From NCBI RefSeq assembly GCF_037414475.1, contig NZ_CP147913.1, positions 10,054,501-10,118,500 of the forward strand: a stretch of DNA of 64,000 nucleotides, read 5' to 3'. Positions within the stretch are counted from its first letter, which is position 1, and each line of letters opens with the position of its first letter. The notes beneath the pieces were generated by a model. That model ran no database searches. It saw only the letters and a list, made by a program, of their open reading frames with translations, and was not told the DNA's origin. The position numbers and the translations under genes are program-made. This stretch comes from Myxococcus stipitatus (GTDB lineage: Bacteria > Myxococcota > Myxococcia > Myxococcales > Myxococcaceae). Positions 1-7,890 of the stretch are shown in pieces.

Positions 1-234
1 GCGCAGGGCTTCAACATCGTCACCTGGCGGGACCACGAGGTCGTCTACGAGATGGTCACCGACATGGATGAGCGAGACATCCTCCGCATGCTCGATGAGC
101 GCGAGCGCGGGGCCACGGTGGCCAGCAACCCGCCGCCAATGGAGTCCGCCGACGGCGAGTATTCGTATCAGACGCTCCCCCGGCCTCAGCGCGTCCGCCC
201 CGCGGTCTCCTTCGAGCCCGCGTCGTATCCCTGA
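1..234 (+). CDS. C-terminal fragment of an anti-sigma-factor-like protein
   Basis: Only the last 77 residues are present; the gene enters from the left edge. Frame 1 is open from base 1 to the TGA at 232-234. The segment GFNIVTWRDHEVVYEMVTD followed by ERDILRML resembles the end of the extracytoplasmic part of zf-HC2/RsiW-type membrane anti-sigma factors, which usually reads 'G-[YF]-[NH]-[LIV]-V-x-W-R-x-G...Y-x-x-V-[TS]-D-L'. After it comes a short Pro-rich, probably disordered tail. The zinc-finger and membrane parts that would confirm the family lie outside the window, so this is a family-level guess from the tail alone. A partner sigma factor, if any, would lie further left. Confidence 0.5.
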   Translation, partial: AQGFNIVTWRDHEVVYEMVTDMDERDILRMLDERERGATVASNPPPMESADGEYSYQTLPRPQRVRPAVSFEPASYP

Positions 235-558
235 GCCTTCCCCCGCGCCGTCAGGCTGCTCTCCAGCCAGGCACAACAGGCCTTGGCCGGGCCCCGTCCA
301 CGGACGGGCATGACACGTACTCGACACTCTCGAAGAGGGGCGCCTGTGCCCATTCACGTCGGGCGCCGGCGCTGTTTCAGGGGATGTTCCAGGCTGTGCC
401 GCGAGTGCCAGGCGGAGCGTGCGCTGGGGGTGTCCGGTGTGGCCCGAACATTTGACGGTCCCTGACATGGCCGATAGCCTCGACGGTGCTTCTTTCCTCG
501 CGCGCCACCGTCACTCGTGGCGCCCGCGCGCGCCGCACCCAGGTCGGGCCGTTCCTAC
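235..558. other. Intergenic region upstream of frzS
   Basis: No convincing gene was seen in these 324 bases; the short reading frames are Arg/Pro-rich shadows. A small inverted repeat (CCCGTCC at 293-299, GGACGGG at 302-308) lies 58 bases after the preceding stop codon. It could end that transcript, although no T-run follows. The most promoter-like element is annotated separately at 452-480. The rest is GC-rich and featureless to the eye. Confidence 0.5.
452..480 (+). promoter_or_regulatory. Possible sigma-70-type promoter for frzS
   Basis: TTGACG at 452-457 is a good -35 match. Seventeen bases later TAGCCT (475-480) is a poor -10. This would give a leader of about 70 bases before the frzS start. 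It is the only element of this kind in the 324-base gap, but the -10 is weak and the call is tentative. Confidence 0.25.
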
Positions 559-2349
559 ATGTCCAAGAAAATCCTGATCGTCGAAAAGAGCGACACCGCC
601 CTCGCCGCCACCCTGCGTCCCGTCCTGGAAGGACGAGGCTTCACGGTTGAAGACACCGCGGACGGCAAGGGCAGCGTGGAGCAGATTCGCCGGGACCGGC
701 CGCAGCTCGTCGTGCTCGCGGTGGAGCTGTCCGCGGGACAGAACGGCTACCTCATCTGCGGCAAGCTGAAGAAGGACGACGACCTCAAGAACGTCCCCAT
801 CGTCATCGTCGGCAACCCGGATGGCTTCGCGCAGCACCGCAAGCTGAAGGCCCACGCCGACGAGTACGTGGCGATGCCCGTGGACGCGCAGCTCCTGACG
901 GAGCGCGTGGGGGCGCTGATTGGTTTCCCCGAGCCGCCCGTCTCCGAGGACGTGGTGGACGAGAGCCTCACCCTGGATGCGCTCGGCGATGAGCCGATGA
1001 CCGCGGACTTCGGCGAGGAGATCTCCGTGGATACGGGCGAGGAGCCCGCCGTCGCCGGTGAAGAGCTGGACCTGGACGCGGCCTTCAACGACATGTCCTC
1101 GCCCGAGCCGGAGCTGGAGTCCGAGCCCGTCTCGCTCGTCGAGGAGCCCGTCGAGGCACCGCCCGAGGCCGTGGTGGAAGGCATCGGAGTGGAGGAGGAC
1201 TTCTCCACGCTGGACTCGCTCGGCTCCTCGGACGCGGACGACGCGCTCGACGCGCTGGAGGACTCCGAGAAGACGGTGGTGGGCTTCATGCCTGTGGTCC
1301 CCGCGGCGCCTCCGCCCCCGCTGAAGGTCATCGAGCCCGCGAAGGCCGCGCCCCCGCCTCCCGCGCGCACGCCGCCGCCCACCCCCACCCGTCCTCCTCC
1401 CGTCAGCGCGCCCGTGGCCACCGTGGCTCCGGCCGCCCCCGTCACTTCCGCCGCGGACGCGGCCGAGCTGCGCAACCTGCGCGCGAAGGTCGCCGAGCTG
1501 CAGGCCACGCTCGAAGACTCGCGCGGCGCGGCGTCCCTGGCCGAGGACCGGGTGCGCGAGCTGGAGGCCGAGCTCGAGTCGAGGTCCACCGAGTTGGAGA
1601 CGGCGCGCGCCTCCGCGGGGAAGAACGACAAAGACACCTTCGCCCTGCGCGATGCCGTCAACAAGCGCGACAAGGAGATCCTGCGGCTCAAGTCGGAGCT
1701 GAACCAGAAGGACCAGGAGATTGTCGAGCTCAAGGACCAGCACCTGGAGCTGGAGCAGAAGGCCAGCTCGGCCGAGTCCGAGATTGCCCGGCGCGACGCG
1801 CAGATCAAGACGCTCACCACCCGCGCGGACTCGCTCACCGCCGAGCGCAAGCGCGTGGACCAGCAGCTCGCGGCCGCCAAGGACGAGGCTCGTGGCGCCA
1901 CCGCGCGGCTGACCACCCTCCAGGAGGAGTTGGAGCAGCAGAACGCCCAGACGGCGGGCCTCAACGCGGAGCTCGAGGAGCTGCGCAACCGCACCGGTCA
2001 GCTCGAGATGGACGTGCAGACCGCTCGCGAGGAGTCCGACGGCCTTCGCGCCCAGGTGGAGACGGCGCAGAGCGAAACGGAAGAACTGCGCGGCCAGCTC
2101 GAGCAGGCCCAGGCGGAGCTGTCCGAGCAGGCCACTCGCGCGGCCGACGAGGCGGATGAGCTGCGCAAGCGCATCGCCGAGCTGGAGGCCACCGCGGTCC
2201 GCAACGACGAGCGCGTGACGAAGCTCTACGCACGCATCAAGAGCGAGGAGAAGCTGCGCGAGAAGACGAAGAAGGCGCTCGTCATCGCCCAGCAGCTCCT
2301 GGAAGAGCCGGCCTCCGCTGTCGCCGACAGCGACGAAGCCGCCGCCTGA
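559..2349 (+). CDS. frzS: FrzS-like polar motility protein (pseudo-receiver plus coiled coil)
   Basis: This 596-residue protein has a receiver-fold domain (about 1-125), an acidic then Pro/Ala-rich linker (about 130-310) and a long heptad-rich coiled coil (about 315-575). The receiver segment including QNGYLICGKLKKDDDLKN and GFAQHRKLKAHADEY is the one I recognise from Myxococcus xanthus FrzS, a social-motility protein that moves between cell poles. That receiver is known from published work to lack the phospho-acceptor Asp. Here Ala54 sits at the acceptor position in LVVLAVELS, and the usual KP motif reads MP (Met106-Pro107). The switch-type Tyr (Tyr103) is kept. I chose ATG 559, since upstream residues in the open frame are low-complexity. 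The frz chemosensory operon itself is not in the window. Confidence 0.93.
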   Translation: MSKKILIVEKSDTALAATLRPVLEGRGFTVEDTADGKGSVEQIRRDRPQLVVLAVELSAGQNGYLICGKLKKDDDLKNVPIVIVGNPDGFAQHRKLKAHADEYVAMPVDAQLLTERVGALIGFPEPPVSEDVVDESLTLDALGDEPMTADFGEEISVDTGEEPAVAGEELDLDAAFNDMSSPEPELESEPVSLVEEPVEAPPEAVVEGIGVEEDFSTLDSLGSSDADDALDALEDSEKTVVGFMPVVPAAPPPPLKVIEPAKAAPPPPARTPPPTPTRPPPVSAPVATVAPAAPVTSAADAAELRNLRAKVAELQATLEDSRGAASLAEDRVRELEAELESRSTELETARASAGKNDKDTFALRDAVNKRDKEILRLKSELNQKDQEIVELKDQHLELEQKASSAESEIARRDAQIKTLTTRADSLTAERKRVDQQLAAAKDEARGATARLTTLQEELEQQNAQTAGLNAELEELRNRTGQLEMDVQTAREESDGLRAQVETAQSETEELRGQLEQAQAELSEQATRAADEADELRKRIAELEATAVRNDERVTKLYARIKSEEKLREKTKKALVIAQQLLEEPASAVADSDEAAA

Positions 2350-2361
2350 AGTTCCCGCCCT

Positions 2362-2436
2362 TCCCTCCCCGGCGGCCGCACCGGGCCGAGGAGGGAGGAG
2401 CACCTGGGTCGAGCCTCCCCTTCCCGCGGGAGGCTC
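2362..2436. terminator. Two hairpins between convergent frzS and the HEAT-like gene
   Basis: The 100-base gap between the two stop codons holds two stable inverted repeats. The first pairs 2362-2373 with 2385-2396 (12 bp, one mismatch). The second pairs GAGCCTCCC at 2411-2419 with GGGAGGCTC at 2428-2436 (9 bp, perfect, 8-base loop). Neither has a clear T-run, as is common in high-GC genomes. A bidirectional terminator role is inferred from position. Confidence 0.6.
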
Positions 2437-2449
2437 CCCGCCCCCGCGC

Positions 2450-3588
2450 CTACTTGTCGTCGGTCCGCTTGGGCGCGGTCTTCTTCTCCAGCATCTTCTT
2501 GGCGAACTGCTGCACGGCCGCGGGCACGTTCTTGTCCCGGCTCAGGTCCTTGAGCTCGTTGTCGCGCAGCGCGTTCAGGAACTTCATGGTGACGGTGAGC
2601 GGCACCTTCGGGTTCTTCACCAGGGCCAGCTTCACCTTCATGTTCTTCGTCCACTCGCGGTTGTTGTAGATGACGCGAAGGACGTCCTCCATCATCGCGC
2701 GGTTGGCCGCGCACGACAGCACCTCTCCGTCGGTGATGCGCGGGCTGCGGATGACGGCCACGGCCACCAGCTTGTTCGTATCCCGGATGAGCGCGCTGCG
2801 AGCCTCCTTGTTGCCCAGCGTCGCCAGCTTGATCTTCTCCGAGATGGACATCTTCATCAGCCGCTGCGCCAGCGTCAGCCGCTTGCCTTCCTCGAGCGGC
2901 GCGGCGTTCTCGTCCGCCACCTCGCCCCCCATCTCCTGGAGGACCTGCTCGGCGGTGGGGCCCGGGTCCGGCGGCGTCTCCGCGGCCTCGGGGCCGAAGA
3001 GGCGCACGCGCGCGGCCTTCATCTGCGGCACGTCCAGCAACTGCATCCCACTGCGCACCGCGAAGTCACAGACGTTGTCGATGAGCGACACCGGCGCCTG
3101 CGCGTTGGAGCAGAGGTTGCGAAGGATGTCCTCGTGGCGCAGCAGGCGGAGCTGGTTCTGGCCGATGATCTCCGCCAGCTTCGGGCCGCACTCCCGGGCC
3201 ACCACCGCGACGGCGTCGTCGGGGGTGCTGGCGTTGAGGACGAGCATCTCCGCGTAGGCGTCCTTCTCCTTCAACAACCCCAGGAAGTAGCCCAGTACCT
3301 CGGGCTGCACCTCCTCGTCGCGCAGCGCGGAGCCGAGAATCTTGTCCGGCAGTCCCGAGGACGTCTTCGCCGCCGTCTCGCGCACCGCCGTGTCCGCGTC
3401 GAACGTCAGCATGAAGAGCGCGCCCAGCATGTCGGATGGGCTGAGCGGCACCAGGGACTTGGCGGCCATCATCCGCAGCGGCACCGGCGCCGCGGGGTCC
3501 ACGTGCTTGCGCAGGTTGGGCGGCAGGAACTCCGCGTTGAAGGGGCAGCCGGGGGGCGGCGCCGGAATGTTGCTGGGGGCGGCGGTCG

Positions 3589-3592
<4 letters not shown>
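2450..3592 (-). CDS. Alpha-helical HEAT-like protein of unknown function
   Basis: This 380-residue cytoplasmic protein has no signal peptide or membrane segment. It is built of short amphipathic helices in pairs, for example in the segments around [23 protein letters not shown] and [22 protein letters not shown] (both cited here only in part: [16 protein letters not shown]). This recalls HEAT/DUF2336-like repeats, which are usually protein-binding scaffolds. Two repeat blocks (about 35-190 and 250-370) are split by a Pro/Glu-rich linker near residues 205-240. Its ATG overlaps the coaX stop codon by 4 bases (ATGA), so the two are probably translationally coupled. The function is unknown. Confidence 0.75.
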
Positions 3593-4359
<767 letters not shown>

Positions 4360-4413
4360 CACGCCGCGCACTCTACCCCGAAGGGCCTCTTCGCGGACCG
4401 ACTTGCCGGGGCC

Positions 4414-5433
4414 CTACCGCGCGCTCTGCGGCTGCCGGGGGCGCAGCTGCTCCACGTCGCCCGCGAGCACCCGCTCCACCTGCCCCGCCTCGGTGCGCAC
4501 CAGCAGCGCCCCCGACGGGTCGATATCCACCGCCAGGCCTCGCAGCTCGCTGCGGTCCGTGCGGACCAGGACGTCCTGGCCCAGGGTCGAGGACAGCTCC
4601 TTCCAGCGGGCACGCACCACGTCGAAGCCCGTCTCCAGATACAGCTCCAGCCACTCCTCCATGCGCGTCCAGAGGCGGGCGGCGAAGTGGGCCCGGTGCA
4701 CCCGCTCCCCTCGCGCCAACGCCACGGAGGTGGCCGTCTCCCGCAGCTCCTCGGGGAAGTGCTCCGCCTGGCAGTTGAGGTTGACCCCCACCCCGACGAT
4801 GACGAAGTGGACCCGCTCGGGTTCGGCCGAGAGCTCGGTGAGGATGCCCGCGACCTTGCGGCCCCCAATCTGGACGTCGTTGGGCCACTTGATGGCCGCG
4901 TCGGCGCCGAACTCGCGCAGGTTCTCCGCCAGGGCCACGGCCGCCACCAGGGTCAGCTCGGGGGCGCGCTGCGGCGGCAGCTCCGGGCGGAGGATGGCGG
5001 AGAAGTACAGGTTGAGCCCGGGGGGAGACACCCAGGCCCGTCCGCGGCGGCCCTTGCCCGAGGTCTGCTGCTCGGCGATCACGACCTCGCCGTGCGCGGC
5101 GCCGTCCTGCGCCAGCCGGAAAGCCACCTCGTTGGTGGAGCCCACCACGGCGTGGTGGTGGAGGGTCCGGCCCAGGTCGTGGGTGCCCAGGAGCGGAGAG
5201 ACCTCCAGCGACGTGAGGCGGTCCGGCACCTCCACCAGCCGGTAGCCCCGTGCGGGGACGGCCTCGATGCGGTAGCCCTTGGTGCGCAGGGCCTCCACCC
5301 GCTTCCAGACGGCCGTGCGGGAGAGCCCCAGCTTGCCCGACAGGGCCTCGCCGGAGGTGTAGTCGTCACCGCTCTCCGAGAGGAACCCGAGGATGAGCTC
5401 CTCTTGCGTCTGCTCTGTTGTTTCCACGGCCAC
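4414..5433 (-). CDS. birA: Biotin-protein ligase with N-terminal HTH (BirA)
   Basis: BirA activates biotin to biotinyl-AMP, transfers it to a carboxylase lysine and can repress biotin genes. Residues 5-70 form a winged helix with the recognition-helix segment LGLSRTAVWKRVEALR. The catalytic domain carries GSTNEVA, QTSGKGRRGRAW (adenylate-binding loop), KWPNDV, GGRKVAGILTE and VGVGVNLN, followed by the small C-terminal SH3-like domain. I chose GTG 5433 (339 residues), which has GAGG about 8 bases upstream. A TTG at 5457 would add eight residues and has no Shine-Dalgarno sequence. This is the bifunctional class because the HTH is intact, but no operator could be identified here and no biotin synthesis genes are nearby. 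Confidence 0.94.
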   Translation of the reverse strand: MAVETTEQTQEELILGFLSESGDDYTSGEALSGKLGLSRTAVWKRVEALRTKGYRIEAVPARGYRLVEVPDRLTSLEVSPLLGTHDLGRTLHHHAVVGSTNEVAFRLAQDGAAHGEVVIAEQQTSGKGRRGRAWVSPPGLNLYFSAILRPELPPQRAPELTLVAAVALAENLREFGADAAIKWPNDVQIGGRKVAGILTELSAEPERVHFVIVGVGVNLNCQAEHFPEELRETATSVALARGERVHRAHFAARLWTRMEEWLELYLETGFDVVRARWKELSSTLGQDVLVRTDRSELRGLAVDIDPSGALLVRTEAGQVERVLAGDVEQLRPRQPQSAR

Positions 5434-5531
5434 GGCGACACCTCGCGAGAGGCGCAAGGGTATGGAGCGGCGCCGGGGCTTTCAACCCGCCAGGTCCGCC
5501 ACCCGAGGCGCCCTGTTCACCGCCCCGGGAT

Positions 5532-6140
5532 TCAGCGGGCCGACGAAGCGGCGCCGCCCTTCAGCTCGTAGGACGTCAGCTCCAGGCGCGCCTGGGGGAT
5601 GCGCTGCTGGTTGGCGGTCTCCACGGCGGTCTCCAGCCGGACCATGCCCACGCCTGGGGCAAACGTCATCGTGTTGATGAGCGTGGCCTGGGCATCGACG
5701 CGGTTGCGGCCTTCCACCTCGATGCACGACGGGAAGGTGCCGGCGGGGGTGTCGCAGGAGCCGCCTGCCTGGACAATCTGGTAGCGCTCCGTCGAGGACA
5801 CCGACACCACGTTCGTCCACGACTGGCCGGTGCGCAGGGGGGCTCGGAGGAGGTAGCGCTTGGGGTCTCTCAAACCGTAGGCATCCACGGAGAGCTGGCC
5901 GCCCTGATTGTCGAGAAAGTAACCGTCCTCCTGCTTGAGGATCTCCACGGTGACGGGCCGGTCGGCGCGGCCGTTGACCCGGTACGTCCACTTGTTGCCC
6001 ACCGCGAGCGGGTAGTAGTCCGCCACGTTCCCGGAGGTGGACTGCGTCTCGGGCTCGGCTTCCACGCGCTTGGCGCAGCCGCTCCCCAGCATCATGGCGC
6101 CCAGCAGGACAAGACCACCCACTCCGAACGAACGCGTCAT
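5532..6140 (-). CDS. Outer-membrane-type lipoprotein of unknown function
   Basis: This 202-residue protein starts with a lipoprotein signal: basic start MTRSF, hydrophobic stretch, then cysteine in LGSGCAKR. The mature part contains YYPLAVGNKWTYRVNG, a pattern frequent in secreted bacterial proteins with a lipocalin- or LolA-like beta fold. Two further cysteines (GSCDTPAGTFPSCIEVEG) are spaced as for a disulfide. I chose ATG 6140 because it gives the signal peptide and leaves a 7-base gap after the preceding lipoprotein gene. The open frame further upstream is a shadow overlapping that gene. The pair is probably co-transcribed. Function unknown. Confidence 0.75.
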   Translation of the reverse strand: MTRSFGVGGLVLLGAMMLGSGCAKRVEAEPETQSTSGNVADYYPLAVGNKWTYRVNGRADRPVTVEILKQEDGYFLDNQGGQLSVDAYGLRDPKRYLLRAPLRTGQSWTNVVSVSSTERYQIVQAGGSCDTPAGTFPSCIEVEGRNRVDAQATLINTMTFAPGVGMVRLETAVETANQQRIPQARLELTSYELKGGAASSAR

Positions 6141-6147
6141 CTCGATG

Positions 6148-7062
6148 TCAATCCGCGTGGTCCCGGCCACGCGCCTCCGCGGTGATGTGCTTGCGTGATG
6201 CGTAGAGCGTCTCCAGGGCCTGCTGCGCCGCGGCCTGCACGGCTGGCGCGTCATGCCCCTGGGCCACGGTATACAGGTAGGCCTCCGCCTCGGGGCCACC
6301 AATCTCGCCCACGGCGAAGAGCAGCTCCTGCACGAAGGTGTTGTCCCGGCCCCGCCCCAGGTCGATGAGCGCCGGCACGGCGACGCGGGCCTTCATCTCG
6401 ACCAGGGCGCCAATCGTCTTGCGCAGGGCGTCTCCGTCGGAGGATTCCTTGAGGCGCTCGATGAGCAGCGGGGCCGCCGCGGGGTGCTGACGTTCGGCCA
6501 AGGTGCGCAGGGCGAACTCGCGGATGCGGGCATCGTCGGCACGCAGTTCCTGGACCAGGGCCTCGTCGCTGCGCTCCAGGGCGGCGAGCTGCAACACCGA
6601 GGAGTCCGTCACCTGGCGGAGCACGGCCTCCAACGCGGTGCGCATGGCGGACTGACGGCCTTCGGGGGTGTCTTCCTGGACGGGGGCCTCGCCCAGCCCG
6701 ACGACCTCGTAGCGCTGAGGGAGGTCTCCTCCGAAGCGCTCCAGGACCAGGTTGGCGCCGACTTCCGCGAAGCTGCGCGGATCTCCGTCCTTGAGCACCT
6801 CGCGGGTGAACGGAATCTCCAGCGTCAGCCGCCAGGGGCGCACTTCGCGAGAGGTGTCCTCGCCCTTCAGCTCGAAGCGGCCGGAGGACTTCAGTGCGTG
6901 AGAGAACAGCGTCGCGACACCCTCCGGAGCAATCCCCAGCAGAGCATTGTCTCGCACCGTGGCACCGGACACGTCCACCGGAGCCACGGGATGGCGTGGC
7001 GCCTGCGAGCGGCAGGCACCAAGGAGGACGACGCAGAAGGCGAGCATCAGGGCCGGCTTCAT
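6148..7062 (-). CDS. HEAT-repeat lipoprotein of unknown function
   Basis: This 304-residue protein has a signal peptide with lipobox LLGAC (cysteine near residue 17). The N-terminal half (about 30-145) is beta-rich and unrecognised. The C-terminal half (about 150-290) is a run of HEAT-like repeats, for example DDARIREFALRTLAE and AVPALIDLGRGRDNTFVQ with the I/V-G-E-I-G-G signature typical of PBS-lyase-type HEAT repeats. These normally bind other proteins. It ends 7 bases before the next lipoprotein gene, which suggests joint function at the envelope. Upstream lies the long repeat-bearing gap at 7063-7813. Confidence 0.75.
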   Translation of the reverse strand: MKPALMLAFCVVLLGACRSQAPRHPVAPVDVSGATVRDNALLGIAPEGVATLFSHALKSSGRFELKGEDTSREVRPWRLTLEIPFTREVLKDGDPRSFAEVGANLVLERFGGDLPQRYEVVGLGEAPVQEDTPEGRQSAMRTALEAVLRQVTDSSVLQLAALERSDEALVQELRADDARIREFALRTLAERQHPAAAPLLIERLKESSDGDALRKTIGALVEMKARVAVPALIDLGRGRDNTFVQELLFAVGEIGGPEAEAYLYTVAQGHDAPAVQAAAQQALETLYASRKHITAEARGRDHAD

Positions 7063-7484
7063 CGCCCGCTCAGGGTAACACCCGAAGGAGGCGCGTGCCG
7101 GTCATTCCCGCCCCATCGACACGAAGGGTGTCACCTCTTGCCCTTTTCCAGGGGCCTCTGCTGGGGGAACACGGTCTCTCGCACCTCGTGCGACCTGCCT
7201 CAAAACGCCGTGGGCCTCTCGTGGCCAGCCTGGAGAACTCAGGTGCCCTCTTTGGAGGCTTCGGGGGAGGAATGCCGCGGGCGCTCACACTCTCGTGCGC
7301 CCCACGAAATTTCTCGAGTGACTGGGGATTCATCGACGACACGCGCCTCGCACCGGATACGTGCGCCGAACTGTTCGCCGGATCCCCTCAACCACGGAGC
7401 ACGATCTCGAGACCCGGGTCCGCCCCCTGCCTCAACGAGGGAGCGTCTGCGCCACGAGACGAAGGTGAGGAGTGGGCCCAGCCC
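7063..7484. other. Non-coding stretch with scattered small hairpins
   Basis: No gene could be supported; the open frames are repeat-derived or shadows. Three small inverted repeats were seen: GACAC/GTGTC at 7118-7132, TCGCAC/GTGCGA at 7179-7193 (3-base loop) and CGCAC/GTGCG at 7349-7365. The second and third resemble the hairpin that starts each unit of the array at 7485-7890. They may be older, decayed units. The promoter of the leftward lipoprotein operon should lie near 7063-7130 but was not identified. Confidence 0.45.
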
Positions 7485-7610
7485 CTCGCATCTGGTGCGA
7501 GTTCCCCTCAATGGCCACCGGCACGGAAGCATCAACCTCGTGGCCCTCAGTGAGCGACCTCATCCGGGCGAGGCGCAGAGACTTCAACCTGTAGGGAGTC
7601 GGCCAAGCCC
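7485..7610. repeat. Degenerate tandem repeat, unit 1
   Basis: The unit of about 126 bases opens with a perfect hairpin, CTCGCA-TCTGG-TGCGAG (7485-7501). It then has a GCCACCG.C.CGGAAGC.TCA block (7515-7533), a CTCAGTGAGCGACCTCAT block (7547-7564) and a GCGAGGC block (7568-7574). The same order of blocks recurs in the next two units. It is the most diverged of the three. Confidence 0.6.
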
Positions 7611-7753
7611 TTCGCATCTCGTGGCGAGCCACTCTTCACAGCCACCGACGTGGAAGCGTCAAGCCCCGCTGTCTTCAGCCCGCGACTGCTGAGTGAAGTG
7701 GACTCCCCCAAGCGAGGCTCGGAGGAGTCGCCTGCGTCGAGTGGACGCGGCCT
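7611..7753. repeat. Degenerate tandem repeat, unit 2
   Basis: This unit of about 143 bases starts with an imperfect form of the hairpin (TTCGCATCTCGTGGCGAG, 7611-7628). CCACTCTTCA, GCCACCGACGTGGAAGCGTCA, GAGTGAAGTGGACT and GCGAGGCTCGGAGGA follow in the same order as in units 1 and 3. By eye it is about three-quarters identical to unit 3. Confidence 0.6.
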
Positions 7754-7890
7754 CTCGCATCTGGTGCGAGCCACCGCGCCCACTCTTCATGACCACCGAC
7801 GCGGAAGCGTCAGTCAGCCCTCGCTGCCTTCGGCGGGCGCCTTCGGTGGAGTGACCTCATCCCGTCGAGGCTCGGAGGATTCACCCTCTG
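7754..7890. repeat. Degenerate tandem repeat, unit 3, overlapping a gene's 3' end
   Basis: The unit begins with the perfect hairpin CTCGCA-TCTGG-TGCGAG (7754-7770), identical to that of unit 1. ACTCTTCA, ACCACCGACGCGGAAGCGTCA, GGAGTGACCTCAT and CGAGGCTCGGAGGA follow. From 7814 on it lies inside the leftward HARE-HTH gene and encodes its last residues. Coding and repeat sequence therefore share this segment. Confidence 0.6.

Noticed and set aside
511-2403. Long leftward open frame antisense to frzS
   Set aside because: Composition is Leu/Arg/Gly-rich without motifs, as expected for the complement of high-GC coding sequence. frzS on the other strand is clearly real.
7485-7890. Possible CRISPR array
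   Set aside because: Units are 126-143 bases and similar throughout; there are no short identical repeats with unique spacers and no cas genes.
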